Positions 6,949 to 15,977 of a stretch of 64,000 bases of DNA are shown piece after piece (position 1 is the stretch's first letter; each line of letters starts with the position of its first letter). The stretch comes from CAWJEL01 sp964647255. Its GTDB lineage: Bacteria; Chloroflexota; Anaerolineae; CG2-30-64-16. A program made the position numbers and the translations under genes. The notes under the pieces are model-generated. The model did not search any database, was not told the DNA's origin, and saw nothing but the letters and a program-made list of their open reading frames with translations. Location of the stretch: NCBI GenBank assembly GCA_964647255.1, contig CAZYGI010000012.1, positions 1-64,000 of the forward strand, given 5' to 3'.

Positions 6949-9798
6949 ATGGCGCGCCTGAAGCTGCATTTGCTGGGGCGGTTCCAAGCAACATTGGATG
7001 AGTCCCCGCTGGCAGGGCTGCGCTCCGGCAAGAGCCGTGCCCTGCTGGCGTATCTGGCAGGCGAGGCCGGTCGTCCTCATCAGCGCTCAGCGCTGGCCAC
7101 ATTGTTGTGGGGCGAGCACCCCGAAGAAGCTGCCCGGTTAAGCTTGCGCGTAGCGCTTTCGAGCCTGCGCGACACCCTGGCTCCGTTAGGCTCCAGCCAG
7201 GGTCACACACCGTTGCTGGAGATCACCCACCAGTCCGTACAACTCAACCCCGTTCCCGAGCTCTGCTGGGTGGATGCGGGCGAGTTTGACGCGCGCCTGG
7301 CGGCCTGCGCCAGCCACGCGCACTCTGCCATCACCCGCTGCCCCGCCTGCATCCGCGGCCTCACCGAGGCGGCCGCGCTGTACCGCGGCGATTTCGTGGC
7401 CGATCTGGCGGTGGAGGATGGGCCGGCCTTCGAGGAGTGGCGGCTGCTGTGCCAGGAACGGTACCACCGGCAGGCCATCGGCGCCCTGGAGCACATCGCC
7501 CAACACGACCTCTCCCTGAACGCCTACGCCGAGGCGCAGCGGTATGCCCGGCAGCTGCTGGCGCTGGAACCCTGGCATGAGACGGCGCACCGCCAACTGA
7601 TGCGCGCCCTGGCACTGGATGGCCAACGGAACGCCGCGCTGGTGCAATACGAAGCCTGCCGCCGCGCGCTGGCCGACGAGCTGGGCGCCGAACCGGAACC
7701 CGAGACAACAGCGCTGTGGGCCCGCATCCGCGATAGAACGCTGGCGCCGGGCGGAGCCTCCAACCTGGCCGCGCCGCTGACGCCGTTCATCGGCCGGGAA
7801 ACCGAGCTGGAGCAGATTGCGGGCTGGCTCAACCAGCCCGCCTGCCGGCTGATCACCCTGGTCGGCACGAGCGGCATCGGCAAGACCCGGCTGGCGCTGG
7901 CCGCGGCCGCCCAGCACCAGGCGCTCTTCCCCGATGGCGTGTGCTTTGCGCCGATGCCCACCACCGAGTCGCCCGATGCGCACGATCTCGCCCTGGCCGA
8001 AGCCTTGCAGCTCCCGCTGGCCGCAAATGGCTCGACCCCGAAGGCCCAGCTTCTGGGTTATCTGCGCAACAAAGAGCTACTGCTCGTGCTCGACGATCTG
8101 CGAGCAGCGCCGGCCGCGGCGAACTGGACCGTTGACCTGCTCCACCGTGCGCCAAAGCTCAGGATCCTGGCCACGGCCCCGCACCGGCTGAACGTGCGCG
8201 GCGAGTGCCTGTTGCGCGTGGCGGGCCTGACGTTCCCCGCTGCCTCCGCTCCGGCCGAGTGCGGCTCAGCGCCCAACCCGTGCTGCAGCGCCATCGAGCT
8301 CTTTGTGCAGTCCGCCTGCCGCGTGCAGCCGGACTTCTCATTGACGGCGGACGAGCTTCCTCACGTGGCGCGCATCTGCCAACTGGTGGAGGGCATGCCC
8401 CTCGCCATTGAGTTGGCCGCAACCTGGACCCCTGCCCTGACCTGCGCCGACATCGCCGCGGAAATCGCCCGGGATCCGGGGTTCCTGACCACATCGCTGC
8501 AGGATGTCCCCGAACGGCACCGCAGCCTTCGCGCGGTGTTTGACTACTCATGGGGGTTGCTGTCCGTGACCGAGCAGATCGCGCTCGGCCGCCTGAGCGT
8601 TTTCCTCCGCGGGTTCGATCGAGCCAGCGCCGGCGCAGTGGCCGGCGCCACCCTGCCGATCCTGGCTTCCTTGACCGATAAGGCGCTCCTGCACCGGGAG
8701 AAATGTCGGCCAATCGGGGGCGGCGCAGACGATAGCCCATTGGCCTCGCAAAGCAGGGATGGCGAGGCGGGCTGCTTCAGCCTGCACGAACTTGTGCGGC
8801 AGTATGCGGCCAGGCGCCTGGCCGAGCTGCCGGGCGAGCCGGCCGCCACACAAGGCCGCCACAGCAGTTACTTCCTGGCCTTCCTGGCAGATCACCAGGC
8901 GGCCCTGATCGGCGCCGGTCAACTGGAGGCGCTGGCCGAAATCGCGCAGCAGAGCGAAAACGTCCGCGCAGCCTGGGATTGGGCTGCGGCGCATGGGCGC
9001 TGGACGGAGTTGGAAACGACCTTGCCCGGCATGTTCCTGTTCTGCTACATGCGCAGTTGGTTCCCGGAAGGCATGACAGCATTTGGCCGCCTGGCGGATG
9101 CCCTCGCCGATCGAATTGACGCCCGACTGGACGCCCTCTACGGCTCTGCGCTGGCAAGCCAGGGCTGGTTCGCCTTCCTCACCGGTCACGCTGAGCAGGC
9201 ACAAGCCTTGTTCGAGCGCGGTCTGGCCCATCTCCGCGCGGCGAACGCGGGCCCCGCGCTGGCTTTCATCCTGGCCTATCACGCCGCGATGGCGCTGCAC
9301 CAGGGCGACGTCGCCGCCGCACGGGCAGCCGCCACGGAGAGCCTGGCCCGCCATGAGGCAAACGGCGACTGCTACGGGATAGCGATCGCATGCGACATCC
9401 TCGGCAAGGCCGCGCACCAGGTGGGAGACTACGACGAAGCGCGGCGGCAGTGCCAAAGAAGCCTGGAGATCGCCCGGACACTGGGCAACCGCTGGAGTAT
9501 GGCCTTTTCGCTGGAGCTGCTGGGGCGGATCAGCCTCGCCCAGGCGAACTGCCGCGTCGCCGGTGAACTCTTCGCGGAAAGCCTGGCCATCCGGCGGGAG
9601 ATGCACGATCGGCGGGGCTGTGGGCTGACCCTGAACCTGCTGGGCGACGTTCGCCTGGCCTGCGGCGCCGACGCAGAGGCCGAGCGCTGCTACCGCGAGG
9701 CTCTGGGCATCTTTCACGCGTTGGGCTACCAGCCCGGCAGCGAGCATGCCCGGACCGGGCTGGCCGAAGTCCTGGGCCGCGCCATGAAAGGCATTTGA
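6949..9798 (+). CDS. SARP/BTAD-type transcriptional regulator with NB-ARC ATPase and TPR repeats
   Basis: A protein of 949 residues. The N-terminus has the SARP winged-helix pattern (LKLHLLGRFQ, RSGKSRALLAYLA, LRVALSSLRDTL; about 1-95), then the all-helical BTAD (about 115-265; YRGDFVADL, PWHETAHRQLM), a STAND/NB-ARC ATPase with Walker A VGTSGIGKT (about 305-313) and Walker B LLLVLDDL (about 378-385), and C-terminal TPR-like repeats (about 690-940). Such proteins activate target promoters by binding 11-bp-spaced direct repeats. ATG 6949 is chosen over the upstream ATG 6895 because it opens the conserved domain and sits on the predicted transcription start. The cyclase/ATPase/TPR gene follows 3 bp later. 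Confidence 0.9.
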   Translation: MARLKLHLLGRFQATLDESPLAGLRSGKSRALLAYLAGEAGRPHQRSALATLLWGEHPEEAARLSLRVALSSLRDTLAPLGSSQGHTPLLEITHQSVQLNPVPELCWVDAGEFDARLAACASHAHSAITRCPACIRGLTEAAALYRGDFVADLAVEDGPAFEEWRLLCQERYHRQAIGALEHIAQHDLSLNAYAEAQRYARQLLALEPWHETAHRQLMRALALDGQRNAALVQYEACRRALADELGAEPEPETTALWARIRDRTLAPGGASNLAAPLTPFIGRETELEQIAGWLNQPACRLITLVGTSGIGKTRLALAAAAQHQALFPDGVCFAPMPTTESPDAHDLALAEALQLPLAANGSTPKAQLLGYLRNKELLLVLDDLRAAPAAANWTVDLLHRAPKLRILATAPHRLNVRGECLLRVAGLTFPAASAPAECGSAPNPCCSAIELFVQSACRVQPDFSLTADELPHVARICQLVEGMPLAIELAATWTPALTCADIAAEIARDPGFLTTSLQDVPERHRSLRAVFDYSWGLLSVTEQIALGRLSVFLRGFDRASAGAVAGATLPILASLTDKALLHREKCRPIGGGADDSPLASQSRDGEAGCFSLHELVRQYAARRLAELPGEPAATQGRHSSYFLAFLADHQAALIGAGQLEALAEIAQQSENVRAAWDWAAAHGRWTELETTLPGMFLFCYMRSWFPEGMTAFGRLADALADRIDARLDALYGSALASQGWFAFLTGHAEQAQALFERGLAHLRAANAGPALAFILAYHAAMALHQGDVAAARAAATESLARHEANGDCYGIAIACDILGKAAHQVGDYDEARRQCQRSLEIARTLGNRWSMAFSLELLGRISLAQANCRVAGELFAESLAIRREMHDRRGCGLTLNLLGDVRLACGADAEAERCYREALGIFHALGYQPGSEHARTGLAEVLGRAMKGI

Positions 9799-9801
9799 AC
9801 C

Positions 9802-12800
9802 GTGCACACCCTGATTTCAACCTTTATCCTGGAGGCGTATCTCCGGCGGCAATTCGAAGGGCGTTTTTCGGCGGCCAGCCTGTCGCTGGACGTCGCGGGG
9901 TTCACCGCGCTCACCGAGGCGCTGGCCCGGCACGGCCAGTCCGGCTCAGAGGCGTTGGCCGACGTGATGAGCACGCTGTTCGAGCCGCTGGTGCAGAGCG
10001 TCCATGCCCAGGCGGGCTTCCTCACCCACTTTGCCGGCGATGGCTTCACTGCCCTGTTCCCGGGGCCGGAGACGCGCGCCAATCGCCGCGCGCTGGCTGC
10101 CGGATGGGCCATCCGCCAACACCTGCGCACCCACCCGGAATGCGCCACGCCCTTCGGCGCGTTTCCCTTGAGCGCGCGGGTCGGCATCGCCAGGGGGGAG
10201 GTGACGTGGGGGATCTTGCCCGCCGGTGAGGGCCTGCCGCTCGCCTGGTACTTCAGCGGCCCCGCGATGGTTGACTGCATCCGTGCGCAACAGCAGGCCG
10301 GCCGCGGCGAGGTCATCGTGAGCGACACCCTGGCTGCATCCGCGCAGAAGTGGCTCGCCGCGGCGGAGGACGGCTCGCCGGCGCCCGCTGTGCGCGTGAC
10401 TCGCCTGGCGCCTGATCGGGAGCCGGTCCACGAGGCGGCGCAATCCGCGCCCGCGCCAGCGCTGGCGGATGAGGTGCCCGTTCCCTGGCCACCGCTGCCT
10501 CGCGACCGGGGCGCGTTGGAAGAGGCGGCCGCGCGCTTCCTGCCGCCGGCCGTGCGCGAACTCGCCGATGGCGGGGAACTGCGCAACGCCGTTGCGGTCT
10601 TCCTGGCCGTCAGAGATGTGCACGATCGGGAGACCCTGGCGGCCTTCATGGCCGTCGTCTTCGATCTGCAGCGCCGGTACGGCGGCTACCTCAGCAACAT
10701 TGACCTGGGAAGCGATGAGTGCAGGGTGCTGCTCTTCTGGGGCGCGCCGGTGGCGCACGAGAGCGATGTCGAGCAGGCGCTCAACTTCGCTCTGGATGCG
10801 CAGGCGCGCGGCGGCCGCCCCCTCCGGGCCGGCATCACCTACCGGGTGACCTACGCAGGACGGGTGGGCGCAGCGCGGCGCGCGGATTATGTCTGCTACG
10901 GCCAGGGCACCAACCTGGCCGCCCGGCTGGTGGCGGCCGCGGGCTGGGGTGACATCTGGCTGGACGAGGCGATCGCGCGCCGCGTGGCTGCGCCCTCACG
11001 CACGGCGGCCACCCACTTCACGGTCGAACCCCTCGGCGAGCGGATGTTCAAGGGCTTTGCGGCGCCGCAGCCCATCTTTGCGCTGTGCGGGCGGCGGATC
11101 GCCATGACGTCGCTGCGCTTCTCAGGCCCGTTGGTGGGCCGGCAGCGCGAGCTGGAGCAGGTCACCGCGGCTATGGAACCCCTGCTGGCGGGCCGGCCGG
11201 CCGGCATCATCGCCATCTTGGGCGAGGCCGGCATCGGCAAGAGCCGCCTGGTGCACGAACTGCGGCAGCGGCTTGGCGCGGCCGCGCCGACCGGCCGGCC
11301 GGCGGTCACCTGGTTCGATTGCCCGGCCGACGAAATCCGCCGCTACTCGCTGGAGCCGTTCCGACACCTCCTGCGCGCTTACTGCGAGCAAGCCGCAGCC
11401 GGGAACACACAGGCTGACGCAGAAAACGCGCGCCGCTTCAGCGAAAAGCTGGACACGCTCACCGCCGCGACGCACGATCCCGGCCTGCGGGCCGACCTGG
11501 AGCGCGGCCTGCCGTTCCTTGCCGCCCTGGCTGACCTGCATTGGCCCGACCCGCGCTACGACGAGGCGGAGCCCAAGGCGCGCTTCGACAACACGCTGTC
11601 CGCCCTGCAAGCGTTCCTGTTGGCCGAAAGCCGCAGCCGGCCCCTGGTGTTGGCTCTGGAGGACGCCCACTGGCTGGACGCCGACTCGATCCAATTCCTG
11701 CAACGGCTCACCCAGGCGCAGCACGACGCGCCCCTGTGCATCCTGCTGGTCAGTCGCGAGCCGCTGGCGCTCGCCGGGTACGACGCCGAACTGCCGCGGC
11801 ACGAACTGCGCCTGGCGCCGTTGACGGCGGCCGAGTTGAGTGAGTTGGCCGGGGCGCACCTCGGCGCGCCCGCGGCCCCGGCGTTGCTGGATCTGCTCCA
11901 GGCGCGCACCGAGGGCAACCCCTTCTTCGCCGGGCAGTTGCTGCGCCACTTGCAGGAGCAAGGCTCGCTTGCACCGAACGCCGCGGGAGCGCTCGCCGTC
12001 ACCGGCCACGCGTCCCTGCCGGCCGACGTGCGCGGCGTGCTCATCGCCCGGGTGGACCGGCTGGCCCCGCCGGTGCGGGATGTGGTACAGCGCGCCGCCG
12101 TGCTGGGCCGCGCATTCGAGACGACTGTGCTGGCGGAATTCGCGCCGGACGGCCCGGCGCTCGACACCCGGGTTGCGGCCGCCGCCGACGCAGGGATCTG
12201 GGCGCCGCTGGATGCCATCCACTATCAGTTCCAGCACGCGCTGCTGCGTGAGGCGGTCTACGACATGCAGTTGCGCGCCCGGCTCCGCCAGCTCCACGGA
12301 GCGGCCGCCGTCGCACTGGAGCACATCCACGCGGCGAGCCTTGCGCCCTACTACGGCGACCTGGTGTATCACTACGGTCAGGCCGGCGAGGCAGCGCAGG
12401 AGCGGCATTACGCCCGACTGGCCGGCGAGCGGGCCGCGGCCCAATTCGCCAACACCGAGGCCGTCACCTACCTGAGCCGGGCGCTGGCGTTGACACCGGA
12501 AGACGCCGAGGCCGAGCGCTTCTCGCTGCTGTACACCCGGCTGCTCGTCTACGACCTGCAAGGGGCGCGCGACGCGCAGAAAGCGGACCTGACCGCCCTG
12601 ACCACGCTGGCGGAACGCCTGGACGACGCCGGGCGAGCAGCAGTGGCTGTGCAGGCTGCACGGTATGCCTACATGACCGGCGATTACCGGGCCGCAGTGC
12701 GCGAGGCCGGTCGCGCTGCGGAAATGGTCCCCGCTGGCTCGGAAACGGCGACGCGGGTGCACCTGGTCTGGGGCCAGGCGCTGAGTTGGATGGGCGAGTA

Positions 12801-13905
12801 CGCAGGCGCACGCACACAACTCGCCGAGGCGCTGGCCGGCGCGAAAAGCAATCATCTCGCGATGGTGGAAACTCACTGCTGGTTCAACCTGGGGATGGTC
12901 TCCTACAGCCAAACTGACTTTACACGCGCCCGCGCAGAGATCATCGAAGCCCAGCGCGTGAGCCGCGCCTGCGGCGACCGCCGGATCGAGGGCATGGCGA
13001 TGGGCATGTTGGGCAGCATCACCTATGACCAGGGGAACTACGGCGACGCCAAAACGTGGTATCAGCAGGCTTTGAGTCTCTGCCGGGAGATCGGCGACCG
13101 GCCGAACGCGGGCATCAGCCTGGGCAACCTGGGGAACATCGCCCTGTACCAGGGGGATTACGCCGCGGCGCAGGCCTACGCCTCGGAAGGCCTCCCGATC
13201 TGCCGCGAGGTGGGGAACCGTTACGGTGAAGCGGTCATGCTGCACCTGTTGGGGCAGATCGCTCGCAACCTGGGCGACTACCCCGCGGCGGCCGCGTATT
13301 ACGAGCGTTCGCTGCAACTGACGCGCGAGATCGAGGGGCAGGGCGAAGCCGCGGATGCGCTGGCCTCGCTGGGCCTCCTGAGCCATCAGATTGGGGAGAA
13401 CCGGGAGGCCGAACGCCTCAGCCGAGAGGCGCTGGCCACGGTCGAACCGCTGGGCGAGCAGCACATCCGCGCGAACGCGCTGACCGCCCTGGGGCACGCC
13501 CTGGCCGCGTCGGGCGACCTCGCCGGAGCGGCCGCCGCGCACCGGGATGCGCTGGCGGGCCGCCGCGCGGCCGGCGAGAAGACCCGCGCGCTCGACAACC
13601 TGGCCGGCCTGGCCGAGATCGCCCTGGCCGAGGGCGACCTGGCCCAGGCCCGGCAGCACGTCGAGGAGATCCTCGCGCACCTGGCCGCGGCCCCGGCCGA
13701 CGGCGCCGAGGAACCGCTGCGCATCTACCTGGCCTGCTGCCGGGTCCTGCATGCTAGCGGCGACCTGCGCGGGGCCGACATCCTGGAGACCGCGCGCGGC
13801 CTGCTGGCAGAACGCGCCGCGAAGATCACCGATCTGGCCCTGCGGCGATCGTACCTGGAGAACGTGCCGGTCCATCGGGTGCTGGCGCAGATAGCAGACC
13901 CATAA
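9802..13905 (+). CDS. Tandem adenylate/guanylate-cyclase-domain protein with AAA-type ATPase and TPR repeats
   Basis: A protein of 1367 residues with a GTG start 3 bp after the SARP stop, so translation is probably coupled. The first cyclase homology domain (about 20-205) keeps both metal-binding aspartates, Asp30 in LSLDVAGFT and Asp80 in HFAGDGFTALF. The second (about 265-420) has FLAV where the first metal Asp should be but keeps the DLGSDECRVLLFWGAP segment, so it looks catalytically degenerate. A STAND-type ATPase follows (Walker A GEAGIGKS near 474; Walker B LVLALEDAHWLD near 617), then a long TPR array (about 870-1300) and the LRRSYLENVPVHR tail. The order resembles that of animal soluble adenylyl cyclase. 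It may produce cAMP in response to an internal signal; partnership with the SARP is inferred from position only. Confidence 0.85.
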   Translation: MHTLISTFILEAYLRRQFEGRFSAASLSLDVAGFTALTEALARHGQSGSEALADVMSTLFEPLVQSVHAQAGFLTHFAGDGFTALFPGPETRANRRALAAGWAIRQHLRTHPECATPFGAFPLSARVGIARGEVTWGILPAGEGLPLAWYFSGPAMVDCIRAQQQAGRGEVIVSDTLAASAQKWLAAAEDGSPAPAVRVTRLAPDREPVHEAAQSAPAPALADEVPVPWPPLPRDRGALEEAAARFLPPAVRELADGGELRNAVAVFLAVRDVHDRETLAAFMAVVFDLQRRYGGYLSNIDLGSDECRVLLFWGAPVAHESDVEQALNFALDAQARGGRPLRAGITYRVTYAGRVGAARRADYVCYGQGTNLAARLVAAAGWGDIWLDEAIARRVAAPSRTAATHFTVEPLGERMFKGFAAPQPIFALCGRRIAMTSLRFSGPLVGRQRELEQVTAAMEPLLAGRPAGIIAILGEAGIGKSRLVHELRQRLGAAAPTGRPAVTWFDCPADEIRRYSLEPFRHLLRAYCEQAAAGNTQADAENARRFSEKLDTLTAATHDPGLRADLERGLPFLAALADLHWPDPRYDEAEPKARFDNTLSALQAFLLAESRSRPLVLALEDAHWLDADSIQFLQRLTQAQHDAPLCILLVSREPLALAGYDAELPRHELRLAPLTAAELSELAGAHLGAPAAPALLDLLQARTEGNPFFAGQLLRHLQEQGSLAPNAAGALAVTGHASLPADVRGVLIARVDRLAPPVRDVVQRAAVLGRAFETTVLAEFAPDGPALDTRVAAAADAGIWAPLDAIHYQFQHALLREAVYDMQLRARLRQLHGAAAVALEHIHAASLAPYYGDLVYHYGQAGEAAQERHYARLAGERAAAQFANTEAVTYLSRALALTPEDAEAERFSLLYTRLLVYDLQGARDAQKADLTALTTLAERLDDAGRAAVAVQAARYAYMTGDYRAAVREAGRAAEMVPAGSETATRVHLVWGQALSWMGEYAGARTQLAEALAGAKSNHLAMVETHCWFNLGMVSYSQTDFTRARAEIIEAQRVSRACGDRRIEGMAMGMLGSITYDQGNYGDAKTWYQQALSLCREIGDRPNAGISLGNLGNIALYQGDYAAAQAYASEGLPICREVGNRYGEAVMLHLLGQIARNLGDYPAAAAYYERSLQLTREIEGQGEAADALASLGLLSHQIGENREAERLSREALATVEPLGEQHIRANALTALGHALAASGDLAGAAAAHRDALAGRRAAGEKTRALDNLAGLAEIALAEGDLAQARQHVEEILAHLAAAPADGAEEPLRIYLACCRVLHASGDLRGADILETARGLLAERAAKITDLALRRSYLENVPVHRVLAQIADP

Positions 13906-13927
13906 ACTCCTACGATGGCACCAAATC

Positions 13928-14014
13928 CCCTCGCCCCGCCCTGCGGCAGTCGTACTTGGAGAGTGTGTCAGTCCAGCGGGCGCTGGCGGAGGGGCGAGGG
14001 CTCCCTGCCCCTCC
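13928..14014. pseudogene. Degenerate duplicate of the preceding gene's 3' end, inside an inverted repeat
   Basis: Bases about 13938-13990 translate to ALRQSYLESVSVQRALAE, a diverged copy of the last residues of the neighbouring protein (ALRRSYLENVPVHRVLAQ). The fragment is out of context and has no start. It is flanked by perfect 10-bp inverted arms (CCCTCGCCCC at 13928-13937, reverse complement at 13991-14000), and a further GGAGGGGC/GCCCCTCC hairpin spans 13988-14014 between the convergent genes, where it may terminate both. It is read as the remnant of a deleted paralogue or of a local duplication. Confidence 0.6.
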
Positions 14015-14019
14015 AGGGT

Positions 14020-15807
14020 TCATTGTCCGAACCGGCAGACTCCTAGCAGGTTTGAGTATGCCGGGCTGCTCACTTTACCGTTAGCCGCGATGGCATACAC
14101 CGTGTCCTGGAACGTGCCACAATACGATTTCCGCGTGGCGACGTCGGAGCAGTCGTCATAGGTGGACACGGTGCCTGGCGCACGGATGTCATTGAGAAAT
14201 GGGGCAGTGCCGCCTGTGCTCAACCGGAGGGAATACCCAACCGGTGCAGCCGCTGGTATACTGGTCGCGGCGGGCTGCCAACTTACGCGGATACAGCGAT
14301 TCGGCAGCTCCCGGATTACGACGTTAGTCACGGGCAGGGGCGACCAGTCACTTTGGGGCGCCACCTTGACAGGACACTGAAACTGCCCATACAGCACGTA
14401 GAATTGGCACTGCTTGTCGTAAGAATTGCCGCCTCCTTCGGCGAAGTCTACCTGCATTGCATTCCCGGAGATATCGCCGCTGAAACGGACCGACGTCCCC
14501 TCGGTGAAAGCGATGTGCAGCCGGCTGGCATCCGGATAACTGAAACTGGCGTCGGTCAGGGGAAAGCTCGAGTAGTCAGCCTTGAGCAGGTTGTAGCCGG
14601 CGCGGAAGAGCAGGCCATTCATCTTCTCCAGCACTTCTCTTTCGGCATCGCTGCGCGGATAGGGCAGCGGCGTACTGCACGGTCGCGGGCCGGAGTAGAT
14701 GTATAGGCTTGCCGAACTGAACATGCACTGACCGGTATCCAGACCAAAAATCGTGCCGCGCCCCATGGTCGTCAGCGCCTGGCTTACCTGGGCGAAAGCC
14801 GAGTTGAGGTCCGGCGTGCGCGTGGGCGTTGGCGTCGGCGTCGGTTCGGGTGTACGCGTCCGGGTGGGTGTCGCCGTGGGTTGGGGTGTGCGCGTCTGTG
14901 TGGGCGTGACGGTCGGTTGGGGCGTGCGCGTCTGCGTGGCGGTGATGCCCGGGTTAGATGTGCGCGTCTGCGTTGGCGTCATAGTCGGCGCCTGGGGCGC
15001 GCTGTCACCGGGGGCCAACGCCAGGGGCAGGTACGACTTAGCGGCGGCCGCCAGGCCCGAACCGGCCACATCCAGGGTCATATCGTCAATCGTGAAGCCC
15101 GGATAAGTGACCGTCTCGTCACTGACAAAGGCAAAGAGGATCCACACCCGGCTCACGCCCAAGCGGGCGCCCAGATCAAGGGTCAGACGGTAGTAACCGT
15201 TGCCGGCGGAACCCTCCGTGGCGTCGCCGCACCAGCCCCCGCCTGCCAGGTCACTGTCATTGGTGAAGCTACCCACATACAGGTAATCGGCGCAAGCGTT
15301 GCCTAGCGTTTCCGACTGGCCCCAAACATAAAAGGTGAGGCTGGCCGCCGTCGCCTGGCTGAGATCAATCGGGCCATACGCCGCCCAGGTGTTTGCGTTA
15401 TTGGGGTAGTCGCTGCTGCAGGCCAGTCCCCCGCCCTGCGCTCCCCCGCCGACAGCCCACCCCCCGTAGGCGCCCGTGTGCGGGTGACAGTTGCTCCTGC
15501 CCCAGGTGTACTCACCGCCGTCGGTGCTGCTGCTATCGCCCGTTGACCAGCCGGCTGCAGGCCAGGCCGCCTCGAACCCCTGGTTCATAGCGGCAGCCGC
15601 CGGCTGTTGATTCAGGAGGACGCCTGGCAGCACAGGCCGCTGAGAGATTGCTCTGAGCGCCACCGGCGCCACCGGCTCCGGGTTTACCGCTGGAGCGCCC
15701 GGCAGCAGGACAGTCGGTGCGGCCAGCGCCGCAGACGAGGCGGCGCCGAACACGGCCAGAAACAGCAAAAGGACGCTGAAGCAAACGAGAAGGAGTTGAA
15801 GGCGCAT
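14020..15807 (-). CDS. Secreted jelly-roll protein with Thr/Pro-rich linker
   Basis: A protein of 595 residues with a strong signal peptide (1-30, ending ALAA) and ATG preceded by GGAGGT. Residues about 75-250 form a beta-sandwich-like module (GFEAAWPAAGW, LTFYVWGQSE, GFTIDDMTLDV). The motif AKSYLPLALAPG follows (about 256-267), then a TPTQTRTP-type low-complexity linker (about 274-333) and a C-terminal part (about 335-595) with a fibronectin-III-like stretch (CIRVSWQPA, GYSLRLSTGG). It is presumably extracellular or surface-bound and of unknown function. Its promoter region has the same SARP-type layout as the gene unit starting at 6737. Confidence 0.75.
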   Translation of the reverse strand: MRLQLLLVCFSVLLLFLAVFGAASSAALAAPTVLLPGAPAVNPEPVAPVALRAISQRPVLPGVLLNQQPAAAAMNQGFEAAWPAAGWSTGDSSSTDGGEYTWGRSNCHPHTGAYGGWAVGGGAQGGGLACSSDYPNNANTWAAYGPIDLSQATAASLTFYVWGQSETLGNACADYLYVGSFTNDSDLAGGGWCGDATEGSAGNGYYRLTLDLGARLGVSRVWILFAFVSDETVTYPGFTIDDMTLDVAGSGLAAAAKSYLPLALAPGDSAPQAPTMTPTQTRTSNPGITATQTRTPQPTVTPTQTRTPQPTATPTRTRTPEPTPTPTPTRTPDLNSAFAQVSQALTTMGRGTIFGLDTGQCMFSSASLYIYSGPRPCSTPLPYPRSDAEREVLEKMNGLLFRAGYNLLKADYSSFPLTDASFSYPDASRLHIAFTEGTSVRFSGDISGNAMQVDFAEGGGNSYDKQCQFYVLYGQFQCPVKVAPQSDWSPLPVTNVVIRELPNRCIRVSWQPAATSIPAAAPVGYSLRLSTGGTAPFLNDIRAPGTVSTYDDCSDVATRKSYCGTFQDTVYAIAANGKVSSPAYSNLLGVCRFGQ

Positions 15808-15857
15808 AGGGGTACCTCCGTGATTATTCCGGTGATCATGTCACCCGAACTGCCCGG

Positions 15858-15888
15858 AGTGTACCCAGCCAGCGTTAAAGGAACGTTA
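15858..15888 (-). promoter_or_regulatory. SARP-type promoter, site 2
   Basis: On the minus strand TAACGT (plus-strand 15883-15888) and TAACGC (15872-15877) are exactly 11 bp apart, and the proximal repeat ends 8 bp before TACACT (15858-15863), a plausible -10. The surrounding block matches site 1 at 6805-6835, including CGCCGCG upstream and TGG after the proximal repeat. Transcription would start near 15851, giving a leader of about 44 bases for the secreted protein starting at 15807. Confidence 0.65.
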
Positions 15889-15977
15889 CGCGGCGCTGCA
15901 CGCATGCAGGCGCAAGGCGCCGATCACGGCCGGCACGCAGCCTCCGATGATTCGCCGGCCCTTGCAGGCGCGAGCGG

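Noticed and set aside
11122..13875. A 917-codon open frame on the minus strand opposite the cyclase/ATPase/TPR gene.
   Set aside because: It is an antisense shadow in high-GC DNA: low-complexity Arg/Gln/Gly-rich translation, no ribosome binding site, no family motif, while the plus strand has clear domains.
14815..14990. CRISPR-like array.
   Set aside because: The repeats are imperfect, have no spacers of constant length, and encode an in-frame Thr/Pro linker of a secreted protein.
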